NCBI GenBank assembly: GCA_965214525.1
Contig: OZ243959.1
Span: 496,001-560,000 of the forward strand
DNA length: 64,000 nucleotides
From: Qipengyuania_B sp965214525
Lineage (GTDB): Bacteria; Pseudomonadota; Alphaproteobacteria; Sphingomonadales; Sphingomonadaceae
Direction of reading: 5' to 3'
A program made the translations under genes and the position numbers. Below the pieces are notes generated by a model. The model searched no databases, was not told the origin of the DNA, and saw nothing but the letters and a program-made list of their open reading frames with translations. Positions 37,137 to 45,446 of this stretch are shown here, one piece after another (the first letter of the stretch is position 1; every line of letters starts with the position of its first letter).

Positions 37137-37416
37137 CAAAGGCAAACACGCAATAGCACGCTTGCCTTTGTTGCGCTGACCCGTTAGCGGGACGACGTCC
37201 TTTGGGAAGGACGCTAATCCAAGCCCACTTAGCCATCGTGACGATGGTGCGCGGTTGAGTTAACGCTGCGCATATACAGGGATACCTCCGGCGCGCTGCC
37301 GGGCAAGCGTCCCCCGTCTCGCCAATCGCCCCGGCTTCGGGGCTGCGGCAGCTTCAGCCCGGACGGGGCTCGCATTCAAGATGGGTTGAGCCACGCACCT
37401 GGAATTGTCCGGGTGC
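37137..37416 (+). other. structured spacer between rpsJ and rplC
   Basis: Successive hairpins can be drawn: CAAAGGCAA/TTGCCTTTG (37137-37145, 37162-37170), GTCCTT-TGGG-AAGGAC (37197-37212), CCATCGT-G-ACGATGG (37233-37247), GCCCC/GGGGC around 37327-37342, and GCACCTGGA-ATTG-TCCGGGTGC (37395-37416, one G-U pair). The last ends eight bases before the rplC ribosome binding site. No gene is visible here. Compact S10 operons normally have a short rpsJ-rplC gap, so this is a candidate regulatory RNA element or internal promoter region. Confidence 0.55.
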
Positions 37417-37436
37417 CTCTGTCTAGGAGTGTACCG

Positions 37437-38297
37437 ATGCGCACCGGCGTTATCGCGAAAAAGGTTGGAATGACGCGGCTGTTCCAGGAAGATGGTCGGC
37501 ATGTGCCCGTGACCGTTCTGGCGTTGGAAAACTGCCAGGTTGTTGCCCATCGTACGGACGATCGGGACGGTTATGTGGCGTTGCAGGTGGGCTCGGGCGA
37601 GGCCAAGCAGAAGAACGTCAACAAGCCGCAGCGCGAACACTTCGCGAAGGCCGAGGTCGGTTTGAAGCGCAAGGTCGCCGAATTCCGCCTCGATGGCGAG
37701 GATGGGTTCCTGCCGATCGGCGCTACGATTTCTGCTGAACATTTTATTGCCGGCCAGAAGGTCGATATTTCGGGGCATACGCAGGGCAAGGGCTTTGCGG
37801 GCGCGATGAAACGGTGGGGTTTTGGCGGTTTGCGCGCGACGCACGGCGTGTCGCTCAGTCACCGTTCGCATGGTTCCACCGGGCAACGGCAGGATCCCGG
37901 CAAGGTGTTCAAAGGCAAGAAGATGGCGGGCCATATGGGCGATCGCCAGCGTACGCAGCAAAACCTGGAAATCGTGCGTACCGATGCCGATCGTGGTTTG
38001 CTCTTCGTCAAAGGATCGGTGCCGGGTGCGAAGAATAGCTGGCTCGTGGTTCGCGATGCCGTGAAGCTGCCGTTGCCCGACGGCGTGCCATTCCCTGGTG
38101 CGATGCGGCGCAACGCGGACCAGTTCACTTCCGAGGAGGCCGATGCCGGCATGGTCGAGACGGCCGCCGAGCATGAAGTCAATCCTGAAGTCGATGCTGC
38201 GCAGCAGGCCAAGCTTGCGCAGCAGCAGGATGCGGGCGCTGGCACTGAAAGCGGCACGCCTCCGGCTGATGCCAACACCAAGAATGAGGAGGGCTGA
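37437..38297 (+). CDS. rplC: 50S ribosomal protein L3 with C-terminal extension
   Basis: 286 residues from ATG at 37437, preceded by TAGGAG. The core is normal (MRTGVIAKKVGMTRLFQ, KGKGFAGAMKRWGF-like TQGKGFAGAMKRWGF, GKKMAGHMGDRQRT). After about residue 228 there is a 58-residue acidic, Ala/Gln/Glu-rich tail (EVDAAQQAKLAQQQDAG, DANTKNEEG) absent from the 209-residue E. coli protein. Comparable tails occur in other sphingomonads (general knowledge). Confidence 0.97.
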   Translation: MRTGVIAKKVGMTRLFQEDGRHVPVTVLALENCQVVAHRTDDRDGYVALQVGSGEAKQKNVNKPQREHFAKAEVGLKRKVAEFRLDGEDGFLPIGATISAEHFIAGQKVDISGHTQGKGFAGAMKRWGFGGLRATHGVSLSHRSHGSTGQRQDPGKVFKGKKMAGHMGDRQRTQQNLEIVRTDADRGLLFVKGSVPGAKNSWLVVRDAVKLPLPDGVPFPGAMRRNADQFTSEEADAGMVETAAEHEVNPEVDAAQQAKLAQQQDAGAGTESGTPPADANTKNEEG

Positions 38298-38302
38298 GCG
38301 CC

Positions 38303-38926
38303 ATGAAGGTGAAGGTCCAGACGATCGACGGCGCGGAAGCTGGCGATATCGAATTGAACGAGGCCGTGTTCGGTGTCGAACCGCGGGCTGATATTCTCCA
38401 CCGCGTCGTAACTTGGCAATTGTGGAACCGGCGGGAAACCGCGCGACCGACGCGGGAACGCTCGGACGTTGCACGCACCGGCAAGAAGTTTGGCAAGCAG
38501 AAGGGTTCTGGCGGTGCGCGGCATGGCGATCGGGGCGCCCCGATCTTCATCGGCGGAGGCAAGGCGCACGGCGCTCGGAAGCGCGATTTCGAGAGCTCGC
38601 TCAACAAGAAGATCCGTGCCCTGGGTTTGAAGATGGCCTTGTCGAGCAAAGCCCGCGACGGTCTTGTGGTTGTGGACAGTCTGTCCTTGGAAGACGCAAA
38701 GACGAAGGCGCTGAAAGGCCAGTTGGACAAGACGGGCTGGAACGGCAAGATCCTGGTGATCGATGGTGAGGCTGTCGATGACGGGTTTCGCAAGGCCGCC
38801 GGCAATCTCCCCGGGGTGAACGTGCTGCCGGCGGTGGGCGCCAATGTCTACGATATACTGAAGCACGATACGCTGGTCCTGACGAAGGACGCAGTCGCCA
38901 AATTGGAGGCACGTTTCGATGGCTAA
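38303..38926 (+). CDS. rplD: 50S ribosomal protein L4
   Basis: 207 residues. RTGKKFGKQKGSGGARHGDRGAPIF is the L4 exit-tunnel loop region (split: GKQKGSGGARHGD). In E. coli L4 autoregulates the S10 operon. It starts five bases after rplC and overlaps rplW by eight bases. Confidence 0.98.
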   Translation: MKVKVQTIDGAEAGDIELNEAVFGVEPRADILHRVVTWQLWNRRETARPTRERSDVARTGKKFGKQKGSGGARHGDRGAPIFIGGGKAHGARKRDFESSLNKKIRALGLKMALSSKARDGLVVVDSLSLEDAKTKALKGQLDKTGWNGKILVIDGEAVDDGFRKAAGNLPGVNVLPAVGANVYDILKHDTLVLTKDAVAKLEARFDG

Positions 38927-39230
38927 GCCAAAGCAGGTCGATGCCCGGCATTACGACGTGATCCTGGCGCCGCATATCACGGAGAAGTCCACTCTGCTGT
39001 CGGAGCACAATGCCATTGTGTTCAAGGTCGCCAACGATGCGACCAAACCGCAGATCAGAGATGCCGTCGAAGCGATCTACGACCGCAAGGTCGCTGGCGT
39101 AAACACGATTGTGACCAAGGGAAAGGCAAAGCGCTGGAAGGGCAAGCCTTACAAGCGGTCCGATGAGAAGAAGGCGATCGTGACGCTTGCGGACGGGCAG
39201 GATTCCATCGACATTACGAGCGGTATCTGA
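38919..39230 (+). CDS. rplW: 50S ribosomal protein L23
   Basis: 103 residues. YDVILAPHITEKSTLL, VFKVANDATKPQIRDAVE and VNTIVTKGKAKRWKGKPYK are diagnostic. It sits at the tunnel exit and contacts the signal recognition particle and trigger factor. It overlaps rplD by eight bases. Confidence 0.98.
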   Translation: MAKPKQVDARHYDVILAPHITEKSTLLSEHNAIVFKVANDATKPQIRDAVEAIYDRKVAGVNTIVTKGKAKRWKGKPYKRSDEKKAIVTLADGQDSIDITSGI

Positions 39231-39255
39231 GGCCAAGGGATTTAGGACACACACG

Positions 39256-40092
39256 ATGGCACTCAAGAATTACAAACCGACTAGCCCTGGACGGCGTGGT
39301 CTGATCTTGGTCGACAAGTCTGCCCTGCACAAAGGCGGGCCGGTAAAATCGTTGACCGAAGGCAAGCGCAAGACCGGCGGGCGGAATAACAAGGGTCATG
39401 TGACCTCGCGCGGGATGGCCGGCGGTCACAAGCAAAAATACCGCTTTATCGATTTCAAGCGGCGCAAGTGGGATATGGCGGCGGCCGTAGAGCGGATCGA
39501 GTACGACCCCAATCGCACGGCGTTTATCGCGCTGCTCAAGTATGAAGATGGCGAACTTGCCTATATTCTGGCACCGCAGCGTCTGGCGGTCGGCGATAGC
39601 GTGATCGCGGGCGAACGGGTCGATACCAAGCCTGGCAACGCGATGTTGCTTGGTCAGATGCCGGTCGGCACGATCATTCACAATGTGGAGATGAAGCCGG
39701 GCAAGGGCGGACAGATCGCGCGCAGTGCCGGCGCTTACGCGCAGTTGGTCGGTCGCGATCGGGGAATGGTGATCGTGCGGCTCAATTCGGGCGAGCAGCG
39801 TTATATCCGGTCCGATTGCATGGGCACGGTCGGCGCAGTGTCGAACCCCGATAACCAGAACCAGAACTTCGGCAAGGCCGGACGCAAGCGGTGGATGGGC
39901 GTGAAACCTTTGACCCGCGGCGTCGCCAAGAACCCCGTCGATCACCCTCATGGCGGCGGCGAGGGCAAGACCAGCGGCGGACGTCATCCGGTAACCCCGT
40001 GGGGTAAGCCGACCAAGGGTGCCCGCACCCGCAACAACAAGCAGACGGACAAGTTGATCATCCGTTCGCGCCACGCGAAGAAGAAGAGGTAA
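39256..40092 (+). CDS. rplB: 50S ribosomal protein L2
   Basis: 278 residues from ATG at 39256. MALKNYKPTSPGRRG, GRNNKGHVTSRGMAGGHKQKY and the peptidyl-transferase region NPVDHPHGGGEGKTSGG with its conserved His are present. The frame opens 23 codons earlier, but that part overlaps rplW. Confidence 0.99.
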   Translation: MALKNYKPTSPGRRGLILVDKSALHKGGPVKSLTEGKRKTGGRNNKGHVTSRGMAGGHKQKYRFIDFKRRKWDMAAAVERIEYDPNRTAFIALLKYEDGELAYILAPQRLAVGDSVIAGERVDTKPGNAMLLGQMPVGTIIHNVEMKPGKGGQIARSAGAYAQLVGRDRGMVIVRLNSGEQRYIRSDCMGTVGAVSNPDNQNQNFGKAGRKRWMGVKPLTRGVAKNPVDHPHGGGEGKTSGGRHPVTPWGKPTKGARTRNNKQTDKLIIRSRHAKKKR

Positions 40093-40098
40093 GCGCAC

Positions 40099-40374
40099 AT
40101 GGCTCGTTCCGTCTGGAAAGGACCGTTTGTCGAACTGTCCTTGCTCAAAAAGGCAGAGGATGCACAGGACAAAGGCGGTCGTGCGCCGATTAAGACCTGG
40201 TCGCGTCGATCGACAATCTTGCCGCAATTTGTTGGCCTGACGTTCAACGTCTATAATGGTCGCAAGTTCATTCCCGTATCGGTTTCCGAAGAGATGGTCG
40301 GACACAAGCTCGGCGAGTTCGCGCCCACGCGCACGTTCCCGGGCCACGCTGCCGACAAGAAGGGCAAGCGCTGA
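40099..40374 (+). CDS. rpsS: 30S ribosomal protein S19
   Basis: 91 residues. MARSVWKGPFVELSLLKKAE, TWSRRSTILPQFVGLTFNVYNG and HKLGEFAPTRTFPGH are diagnostic. The TGA shares its A with the rplV ATG. Confidence 0.99.
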   Translation: MARSVWKGPFVELSLLKKAEDAQDKGGRAPIKTWSRRSTILPQFVGLTFNVYNGRKFIPVSVSEEMVGHKLGEFAPTRTFPGHAADKKGKR

Positions 40375-40751
40375 TGAGCAAGGCGAAATCACCCCGGCGC
40401 GTTGCCGATAACGAAGCTTTGGCGGTTGGCACGACCATTCGCGGATCGGCGCAGAAACTTAACCTGGTCGCTCAACTCATCCGCGGTCGCAAGGCGGAGG
40501 ATGCCCTCAACATCCTGACGTTCTCGAAACGGGCGATGGCGCGCGATGCGCACAAAGTGCTGGCGTCCGCTATTGCGAATGCGGAGAACAACCACGATCT
40601 GGACGTTGACGCGCTCGTCGTAGCTGAAGCCAGTGTCGGCAAATCAATCACCATGAAGCGGTTCCAGACGCGCGGGCGCGGCAAGAGCACCCGTATCTTG
40701 AAACCGTTCAGCCGGCTGCGCATCGTAGTCCGCGAGCAGGAAGAGGCGTAA
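40374..40751 (+). CDS. rplV: 50S ribosomal protein L22
   Basis: 125 residues. IRGSAQKLNLVAQLIRGRKAEDALNIL-like region (KLNLVAQLIRGRKAEDA) and the tunnel hairpin TMKRFQTRGRGKSTRILKP are present. It starts within the rpsS stop codon. Confidence 0.98.
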   Translation: MSKAKSPRRVADNEALAVGTTIRGSAQKLNLVAQLIRGRKAEDALNILTFSKRAMARDAHKVLASAIANAENNHDLDVDALVVAEASVGKSITMKRFQTRGRGKSTRILKPFSRLRIVVREQEEA

Positions 40752-40752
40752 G

Positions 40753-41448
40753 ATGGGCCAGAAGAGCAATCCGATTGGTCTGCGTCTGCAGATCAACCGC
40801 ACTTGGGACAGCAGGTGGTACGCCGAAGGGCGCGACTATGCGCAGCTGCTCAAGGAAGATATCGAGATCCGCAAGCATATCGTGGACAGCCTGCCGCAAG
40901 CGGCGATCTCCAAGGTCGTGATTGAGCGTCCGGCAAAGCTGTGCCGGATATCGATCTTCGCGGCCCGCCCCGGCGTAATCATCGGGAAGAAGGGCGCGGA
41001 CATCGAGAAGCTGCGCACGAAACTTGCGTCGATGACGGCCAGTGAGGTCAAGCTTAACATCGTAGAAATTCGCAAGCCCGAGATCGATGCCAAACTGGTG
41101 GCCCAGGGCGTCGCCGATCAGTTGATCCGTCGGATCGCCTTTCGCCGGGCGATGAAGCGCGCGGTTCAGTCGGCGCTACGCCTGGGTGCCGAGGGTATCA
41201 AGATCGTGTGCGGCGGTCGTCTGGGGGGAGCGGAGATCGCGCGCGTCGAATGGTATCGCGAAGGGCGCGTTCCGTTGCATACGCTGCGCGCCAATGTGGA
41301 CTATGCCGAAGCGGAAGCGCTGACTGCGTATGGTATTATCGGGATCAAGGTCTGGATCTTCAAAGGCGAGATCCTGGCGCATGATCCGACCGCGCACGAC
41401 CGTCTGATGATGGATGCGCAGACTTCCGGCGTGCGGCCCGCGCGCTGA
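40753..41448 (+). CDS. rpsC: 30S ribosomal protein S3
   Basis: 231 residues. MGQKSNPIGLRLQINRTWDS at the N-terminus, KH core PGVIIGKKGADIEKLRTKL, and RAMKRAVQSALRLGAEGIKI are diagnostic. Part of the mRNA entry site. Confidence 0.99.
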   Translation: MGQKSNPIGLRLQINRTWDSRWYAEGRDYAQLLKEDIEIRKHIVDSLPQAAISKVVIERPAKLCRISIFAARPGVIIGKKGADIEKLRTKLASMTASEVKLNIVEIRKPEIDAKLVAQGVADQLIRRIAFRRAMKRAVQSALRLGAEGIKIVCGGRLGGAEIARVEWYREGRVPLHTLRANVDYAEAEALTAYGIIGIKVWIFKGEILAHDPTAHDRLMMDAQTSGVRPAR

Positions 41449-41471
41449 TCGGACAGAACTGAGTAGAAACG

Positions 41472-41906
41472 ATGCTACAACCGAAGAAAACGAAATACCG
41501 TAAGGCATTCAAGGGCCGCATTCACGGCGATGCCAAGGGCGGCACGACGCTTAATTTCGGCTCCTATGGCCTGAAGACGCTCGAGCCGGAGCGCATCACC
41601 GCGCGCCAGATCGAGGCCGCGCGGCGGGCGATCACCCGGCACATCAAGCGCCAGGGCCGGCTGTGGATCAGAGTTTTCCCCGACGTGCCCGTCTCGAAGA
41701 AGCCGGCCGAAGTCCGCCAGGGCAAGGGCAAGGGATCTGTCGAATATTGGGCTGCCCGAGTGAAGCCTGGCCGCATTCTGTTCGAGCTCGACGGGGTTGC
41801 CGGACCGCTCGCTGCAGAAGCGTTCAGCCGGGCCGCAATGAAACTGCCGGTCAAGACCAAGGTAGTCGCCCGGTTTGGCGATACTTCACATCTGGGAGGG
41901 GAATGA
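41472..41906 (+). CDS. rplP: 50S ribosomal protein L16
   Basis: 144 residues. MLQPKKTKYRKAFKGRIHGDA, QIEAARRAITRHIKRQGRLW and RMGKGKG-equivalent VRQGKGKGSVEYWAARV are present. Its TGA lies inside the tandem ATGATG at the start of rpmC. Confidence 0.98.
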   Translation: MLQPKKTKYRKAFKGRIHGDAKGGTTLNFGSYGLKTLEPERITARQIEAARRAITRHIKRQGRLWIRVFPDVPVSKKPAEVRQGKGKGSVEYWAARVKPGRILFELDGVAGPLAAEAFSRAAMKLPVKTKVVARFGDTSHLGGE

Positions 41907-42166
41907 TGGCAGCCAAGACCATGACCGCCGACGATTTGCGCGCCAAGACCGATGATCAGCTGCACGAGGAATTGACCGAACTGAAGCGTGAGCAGTACAA
42001 TCTGCGTTTCCAGGCAGCTACCAATCAACTTGAAGCGCCCTCGCGCATGCGCGAAGTGCGCCGCACGATTGCCCGCATAAAGACGATGCAGACGCAGCGC
42101 CGCGCGGCTGCGGAACGCGGCGAAGGCAAGCATGCTGGCGCTGCGCCGGCTGCGCAGAAGGTTTGA
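41906..42166 (+). CDS. rpmC: 50S ribosomal protein L29
   Basis: 86 residues from ATG at 41906; the ATG at 41903 is also in frame but only three bases from the GGAGG, so the second is preferred. LRAKTDDQLHEELTELKREQY and MREVRRTIARIKTM are diagnostic. The Ala-rich tail (RGEGKHAGAAPAAQKV) makes it longer than the usual 63-70 residues. Confidence 0.95.
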   Translation: MAAKTMTADDLRAKTDDQLHEELTELKREQYNLRFQAATNQLEAPSRMREVRRTIARIKTMQTQRRAAAERGEGKHAGAAPAAQKV

Positions 42167-42177
42167 GGAGTAGCACG

Positions 42178-42468
42178 ATGCCCAAACGTATCCTGGTCGG
42201 GACCGTGACCTCCGACAAGACTGATAAGACAGTGACCGTTCTCGTCGAACGCAAGGTGAAGCACCCATTATATGGGAAGATCATCCGCCGGTCGAAGAAG
42301 TATCACGCCCATGACGAGGCCAACGATTATCATTCGGGCGACACGGTGCGTATCGAGGAAACCAGACCGATCTCCAAGACCAAGACCTGGCGCGTGATCG
42401 ATCGGGTCATGGCAAGCAAGGGTGAGGCGGTCGAAGCGGATATCGAGGTTGCCCAAGCCAACAGCTAA
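42178..42468 (+). CDS. rpsQ: 30S ribosomal protein S17
   Basis: 96 residues from ATG at 42178. MPKRILVGTVTSDKTDKTVTV, HPLYGKIIRRSKKYHAHDE and VRIEETRPISKTKTWRV are diagnostic. The short acidic C-terminal tail is a minor extension. The five codons upstream in the same frame overlap the rpmC end and are not used. Confidence 0.98.
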   Translation: MPKRILVGTVTSDKTDKTVTVLVERKVKHPLYGKIIRRSKKYHAHDEANDYHSGDTVRIEETRPISKTKTWRVIDRVMASKGEAVEADIEVAQANS

Positions 42469-42540
42469 GAGGCCGGGTACTCAAAGTGTATGGAACTGCC
42501 GGACGGGTTTCGGCAAGCCTAGTGAGAAGGAACTGAATCC

Positions 42541-42909
42541 ATGATTCAGATGCAGTCAAATCTGGACGTTGCCGATAATAGCGGCGCCAAGCGCGTCCAA
42601 TGTATCAAGGTGCTGGGTGGCTCGAAGCGACGCACCGCCTCGGTCGGCGATGTCATCGTGGTATCGGTGAAGGAAGCGCAGCCCCGTGCTCGCGTCAAGA
42701 AGGGCGACGTGCACCGGGCGGTGATCGTGCGCACCAAGAAGGATGTTCGCCGTCCTGACGGCAGCGTGATCCGTTTCGACAGCAATGCCGCGGTACTCGT
42801 CAACAAGAACGAGGAGCCGATCGGAACGCGTATCTTCGGACCGGTAGTTCGCGAACTGCGCGGGCGCGGTTTCATGAAGATCGTCAGCCTCGCGCCGGAG
42901 GTGCTGTAA
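42541..42909 (+). CDS. rplN: 50S ribosomal protein L14
   Basis: 122 residues. MIQMQSNLDVADNSGAKRVQC, KKGDVHRAVIVRTKKDVRR and GTRIFGPVVRELRGRGFMKI are diagnostic. First gene of the spc part of the cluster. The TAA overlaps the rplX ATG by one base. Confidence 0.99.
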   Translation: MIQMQSNLDVADNSGAKRVQCIKVLGGSKRRTASVGDVIVVSVKEAQPRARVKKGDVHRAVIVRTKKDVRRPDGSVIRFDSNAAVLVNKNEEPIGTRIFGPVVRELRGRGFMKIVSLAPEVL

Positions 42910-43229
42910 TGGCTTCGGCTAAGATCAAGAAGGGCGACAATGTCGTCGTGCTTTCCGGCAAGGACAAGGGCCGTACCGGAACCGTGCGCAAGGTAATGCC
43001 CAAGGATGGCAAGGTTGTTGTCGAAGGTTTGAACATTGCCGCACGGCATCGCAAGCCCAGCCAGCAACAGCCGCAGGGCGGCATCGACCGCTTCGAGGCG
43101 CCGATGCACCTGGCCAAGATTGCGTTGGCAGATCCCAGGGATGGCAAGCCGACCCGCGTGCGTATGGAAGAACGCGATGGCAAGAAGGTGCGCATCGCTG
43201 TAAAATCGGGGGAGACGATCGATGGCTGA
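42909..43229 (+). CDS. rplX: 50S ribosomal protein L24
   Basis: 106 residues. KIKKGDNVVVLSGKDKGRTGTVRKV is the KOW motif region (KGDNVVVLSGKDKGRTG). An initiator of 50S assembly. It overlaps rplE by eight bases. Confidence 0.98.
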   Translation: MASAKIKKGDNVVVLSGKDKGRTGTVRKVMPKDGKVVVEGLNIAARHRKPSQQQPQGGIDRFEAPMHLAKIALADPRDGKPTRVRMEERDGKKVRIAVKSGETIDG

Positions 43230-43830
43230 AGATCTGGCTATGACTGGTTACATTCCCCGGATGAAGGCCCGTTACGAAGCTGATATCGTCAAGGCGATGA
43301 CGGAAAAGTTCGGCTATCAGAACCGGCTTGAGGTTCCGCGCTTGGTGAAGATCACGCTCAACATGGGCGTGGGCGAGGCGAGCCAGGACAAGAAGAAGGT
43401 TCAGACCGCAGCCGAGGAGATGGCGTTGATTGCCGGGCAGAAGCCAGTGATAACCAAGGCCAAGAAATCGATCGCGCAGTTCAAGCTACGTGAAGGCATG
43501 CCGATCGGCTGCAAGGTCACGCTGCGGCGCGATCGGATGTACGAGTTCCTTGATCGCCTGGTCACGGTAGCGATGCCGCGTATTCGGGACTTTCGCGGGT
43601 TGAATCCACGTAGCTTCGACGGGCGTGGCAATTACGCGATGGGCCTGAAGGAGCAGATCATCTTTCCCGAGATCAGTTATGACAAGATCGAGAAGGTCCG
43701 TGGGATGGACATCATCGTAACCACGACGGCGAAAACCGACGAGGAAGCGCGCGAGTTGCTGCGTCTGTTCGGTTTCCCGTTCCCTGCGCCCGCTGGCGAA
43801 ACGCAGGTACAAGAGAAGGAGGCGGCGTAA
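43222..43830 (+). CDS. rplE: 50S ribosomal protein L5
   Basis: 202 residues. IPRMKARYEADIVKAMTEKF, KITLNMGVGEASQDKKKVQ and GRGNYAMGLKEQIIFPEI are diagnostic. It binds 5S rRNA. The ATG at 43240 (MTGYIPRMK) is an alternative start. A short acidic C-terminal tail is present. Confidence 0.98.
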   Translation: MAEDLAMTGYIPRMKARYEADIVKAMTEKFGYQNRLEVPRLVKITLNMGVGEASQDKKKVQTAAEEMALIAGQKPVITKAKKSIAQFKLREGMPIGCKVTLRRDRMYEFLDRLVTVAMPRIRDFRGLNPRSFDGRGNYAMGLKEQIIFPEISYDKIEKVRGMDIIVTTTAKTDEEARELLRLFGFPFPAPAGETQVQEKEAA

Positions 43831-43856
43831 GGCCGCTGCTAGGAGAGCTTAAGTCC

Positions 43857-44162
43857 ATGGCGAAACTGAGTTCCATCAACAAGAACGAACGGCGCAAGCT
43901 GCTCGTCAAGAAATACGCCGCAAAGTACGCGCGGTTGAAAGCGATTGCGGATGACGAGGCGCTTGACGAAGGCGAGCGGCTAATCGCTCGTTTGAAGCTT
44001 GCGGAGATTCCGCGCAATGCGAACCCCACCCGGGTGCGCAACCGCTGCACGACGACCGGCCGGCCCCGAGGCTATTACCGTAAGTTCGGGCTCAATCGCA
44101 TCGAACTGCGTGATCTGGCCAACAAGGGCTTGATCCCGGGCATCACGAAGTCGAGCTGGTAG
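43857..44162 (+). CDS. rpsN: 30S ribosomal protein S14
   Basis: 101 residues, the long form without zinc cysteines. MAKLSSINKNERRKLLVKKYA, NRCTTTGRPRGYYRKFGLNR and GLIPGITKSSW are diagnostic. Confidence 0.98.
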   Translation: MAKLSSINKNERRKLLVKKYAAKYARLKAIADDEALDEGERLIARLKLAEIPRNANPTRVRNRCTTTGRPRGYYRKFGLNRIELRDLANKGLIPGITKSSW

Positions 44163-44171
44163 GATACACTG

Positions 44172-44567
44172 ATGGCGATGACAGATCCCCTGGGTGACAT
44201 GCTCACCCGTATCCGCAACGGGCAACAGGCCAAGAAGGATTCCGTCCTCACGCCTGCCTCCAAGCTGCGTGCCAACGTGCTCGAGGTGCTGCAGCGCGAA
44301 GGTTATATCCGCGGCTATTCTCAAGCCGACGGCGAGCGGCATCCTGCGCTGCGGATCGAGCTTAAATATTTCGAAGGCGAGCCGGCGATCAAGCACGTGG
44401 CGCGTGTGTCCAAGCCGGGGCGCCGGGTCTATTCGGGGTCGCGCGAACTGCCCACGATCCGCAACGGGTTGGGCATAACCATCGTCTCGACCCCGCGTGG
44501 TGTCCTGTCCGATATCGAAGCGCGCAACCAGAACGTAGGCGGCGAAGTTTTGGCGGAGGTGTTCTGA
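44172..44567 (+). CDS. rpsH: 30S ribosomal protein S8
   Basis: 131 residues. DPLGDMLTRIRNGQQAKKDSV, PGRRVYSGSRELPTIRNGLG and ISTPRGVL-type VSTPRGVLSDIEARNQNVGG are diagnostic. In E. coli S8 represses the spc operon. The TGA overlaps the rplF ATG. Confidence 0.99.
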   Translation: MAMTDPLGDMLTRIRNGQQAKKDSVLTPASKLRANVLEVLQREGYIRGYSQADGERHPALRIELKYFEGEPAIKHVARVSKPGRRVYSGSRELPTIRNGLGITIVSTPRGVLSDIEARNQNVGGEVLAEVF

Positions 44568-45100
44568 TGAGCCGGATAGGAAAGAAACCCGTCTCTATTC
44601 CCAGCGGAGTGACGGCCGACATCAATGCCGGATCGCTTACGGTCAAGGGGCCGAAGGGCACGCTGGCCATGGGGCTGTCGGATCTCATCGATTACAGCGT
44701 CGAAGGTGATGCCATTACGGTACGGCCTGCGAATGATACGCAGCGCGCTCGTGCCTATTGGGGGATGCAGCGTACGCTGGTGTCGAACCTCGTGGAAGGG
44801 GTGACCGAGGGCTTTACCAAGGTGCTGGAGATCACGGGCGTTGGTTACCGGGCGCAGGCTCAAGGGCGTAAGCTCAAGCTGCAGCTAGGTTATTCGCACG
44901 ATGTCGATCTCGACCTGCCCGACGGGGTGGACGTCAAGACGCCCGACCAGACCACGATCGAGATCAGCGGCATCGACAAGCAAGCTGTCGGACAGTTCGC
45001 TGCTGAAATCCGCCGTTGGCGCAAACCCGAACCCTATAAGGGCAAGGGCATCAAGTATCGCGGCGAGTACATCTTCCGCAAGGAAGGAAAGAAGAAGTAA
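44567..45100 (+). CDS. rplF: 50S ribosomal protein L6
   Basis: 177 residues. MSRIGKKPVSIPSGVTADIN, LTVKGPKGTL and GKGIKYRGEYIFRKEGKKK are diagnostic. Stands next to the GTPase centre. Confidence 0.99.
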   Translation: MSRIGKKPVSIPSGVTADINAGSLTVKGPKGTLAMGLSDLIDYSVEGDAITVRPANDTQRARAYWGMQRTLVSNLVEGVTEGFTKVLEITGVGYRAQAQGRKLKLQLGYSHDVDLDLPDGVDVKTPDQTTIEISGIDKQAVGQFAAEIRRWRKPEPYKGKGIKYRGEYIFRKEGKKK

Positions 45101-45101
45101 C

Positions 45102-45446
45102 ATGGCCAAGCTTTCTCTGTTTGAACGGCGTCGTCGCCGCGTGCGCACGGCGGTCCGCGCGAGGTCCGGCGATCGCCCGCGCCTGTCCGTTCATCGCACC
45201 GGCAAACATATCTATGCGCAGATCATTCATGACGGCGAAGGCAGGACGGTTGCCGCCGCATCGACGCTGGGTGCCGATGCGTCGGGCGCGAATGTCGATG
45301 CGGCGCGCAAGGTCGGGTCGACAATTGCCGCGGCTGCACAACAGGCGGGCGTAACCAGGGTAGTGTTCGATCGCGGCGGTTTTTTATATCACGGCCGCGT
45401 GAAGGCGTTGGCCGATGCCGCGCGTGAAGGCGGGCTGGAGTTTTGA
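45102..45446 (+). CDS. rplR: 50S ribosomal protein L18
   Basis: 114 residues from ATG at 45102. LFERRRRRVRTAVRARSGDR, RLSVHRTGKHIYAQII and VFDRGGFLYHGRVKALADAAR are diagnostic. It binds 5S rRNA. The upstream open frame overlaps rplF and is not used. Confidence 0.98.
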   Translation: MAKLSLFERRRRRVRTAVRARSGDRPRLSVHRTGKHIYAQIIHDGEGRTVAAASTLGADASGANVDAARKVGSTIAAAAQQAGVTRVVFDRGGFLYHGRVKALADAAREGGLEF

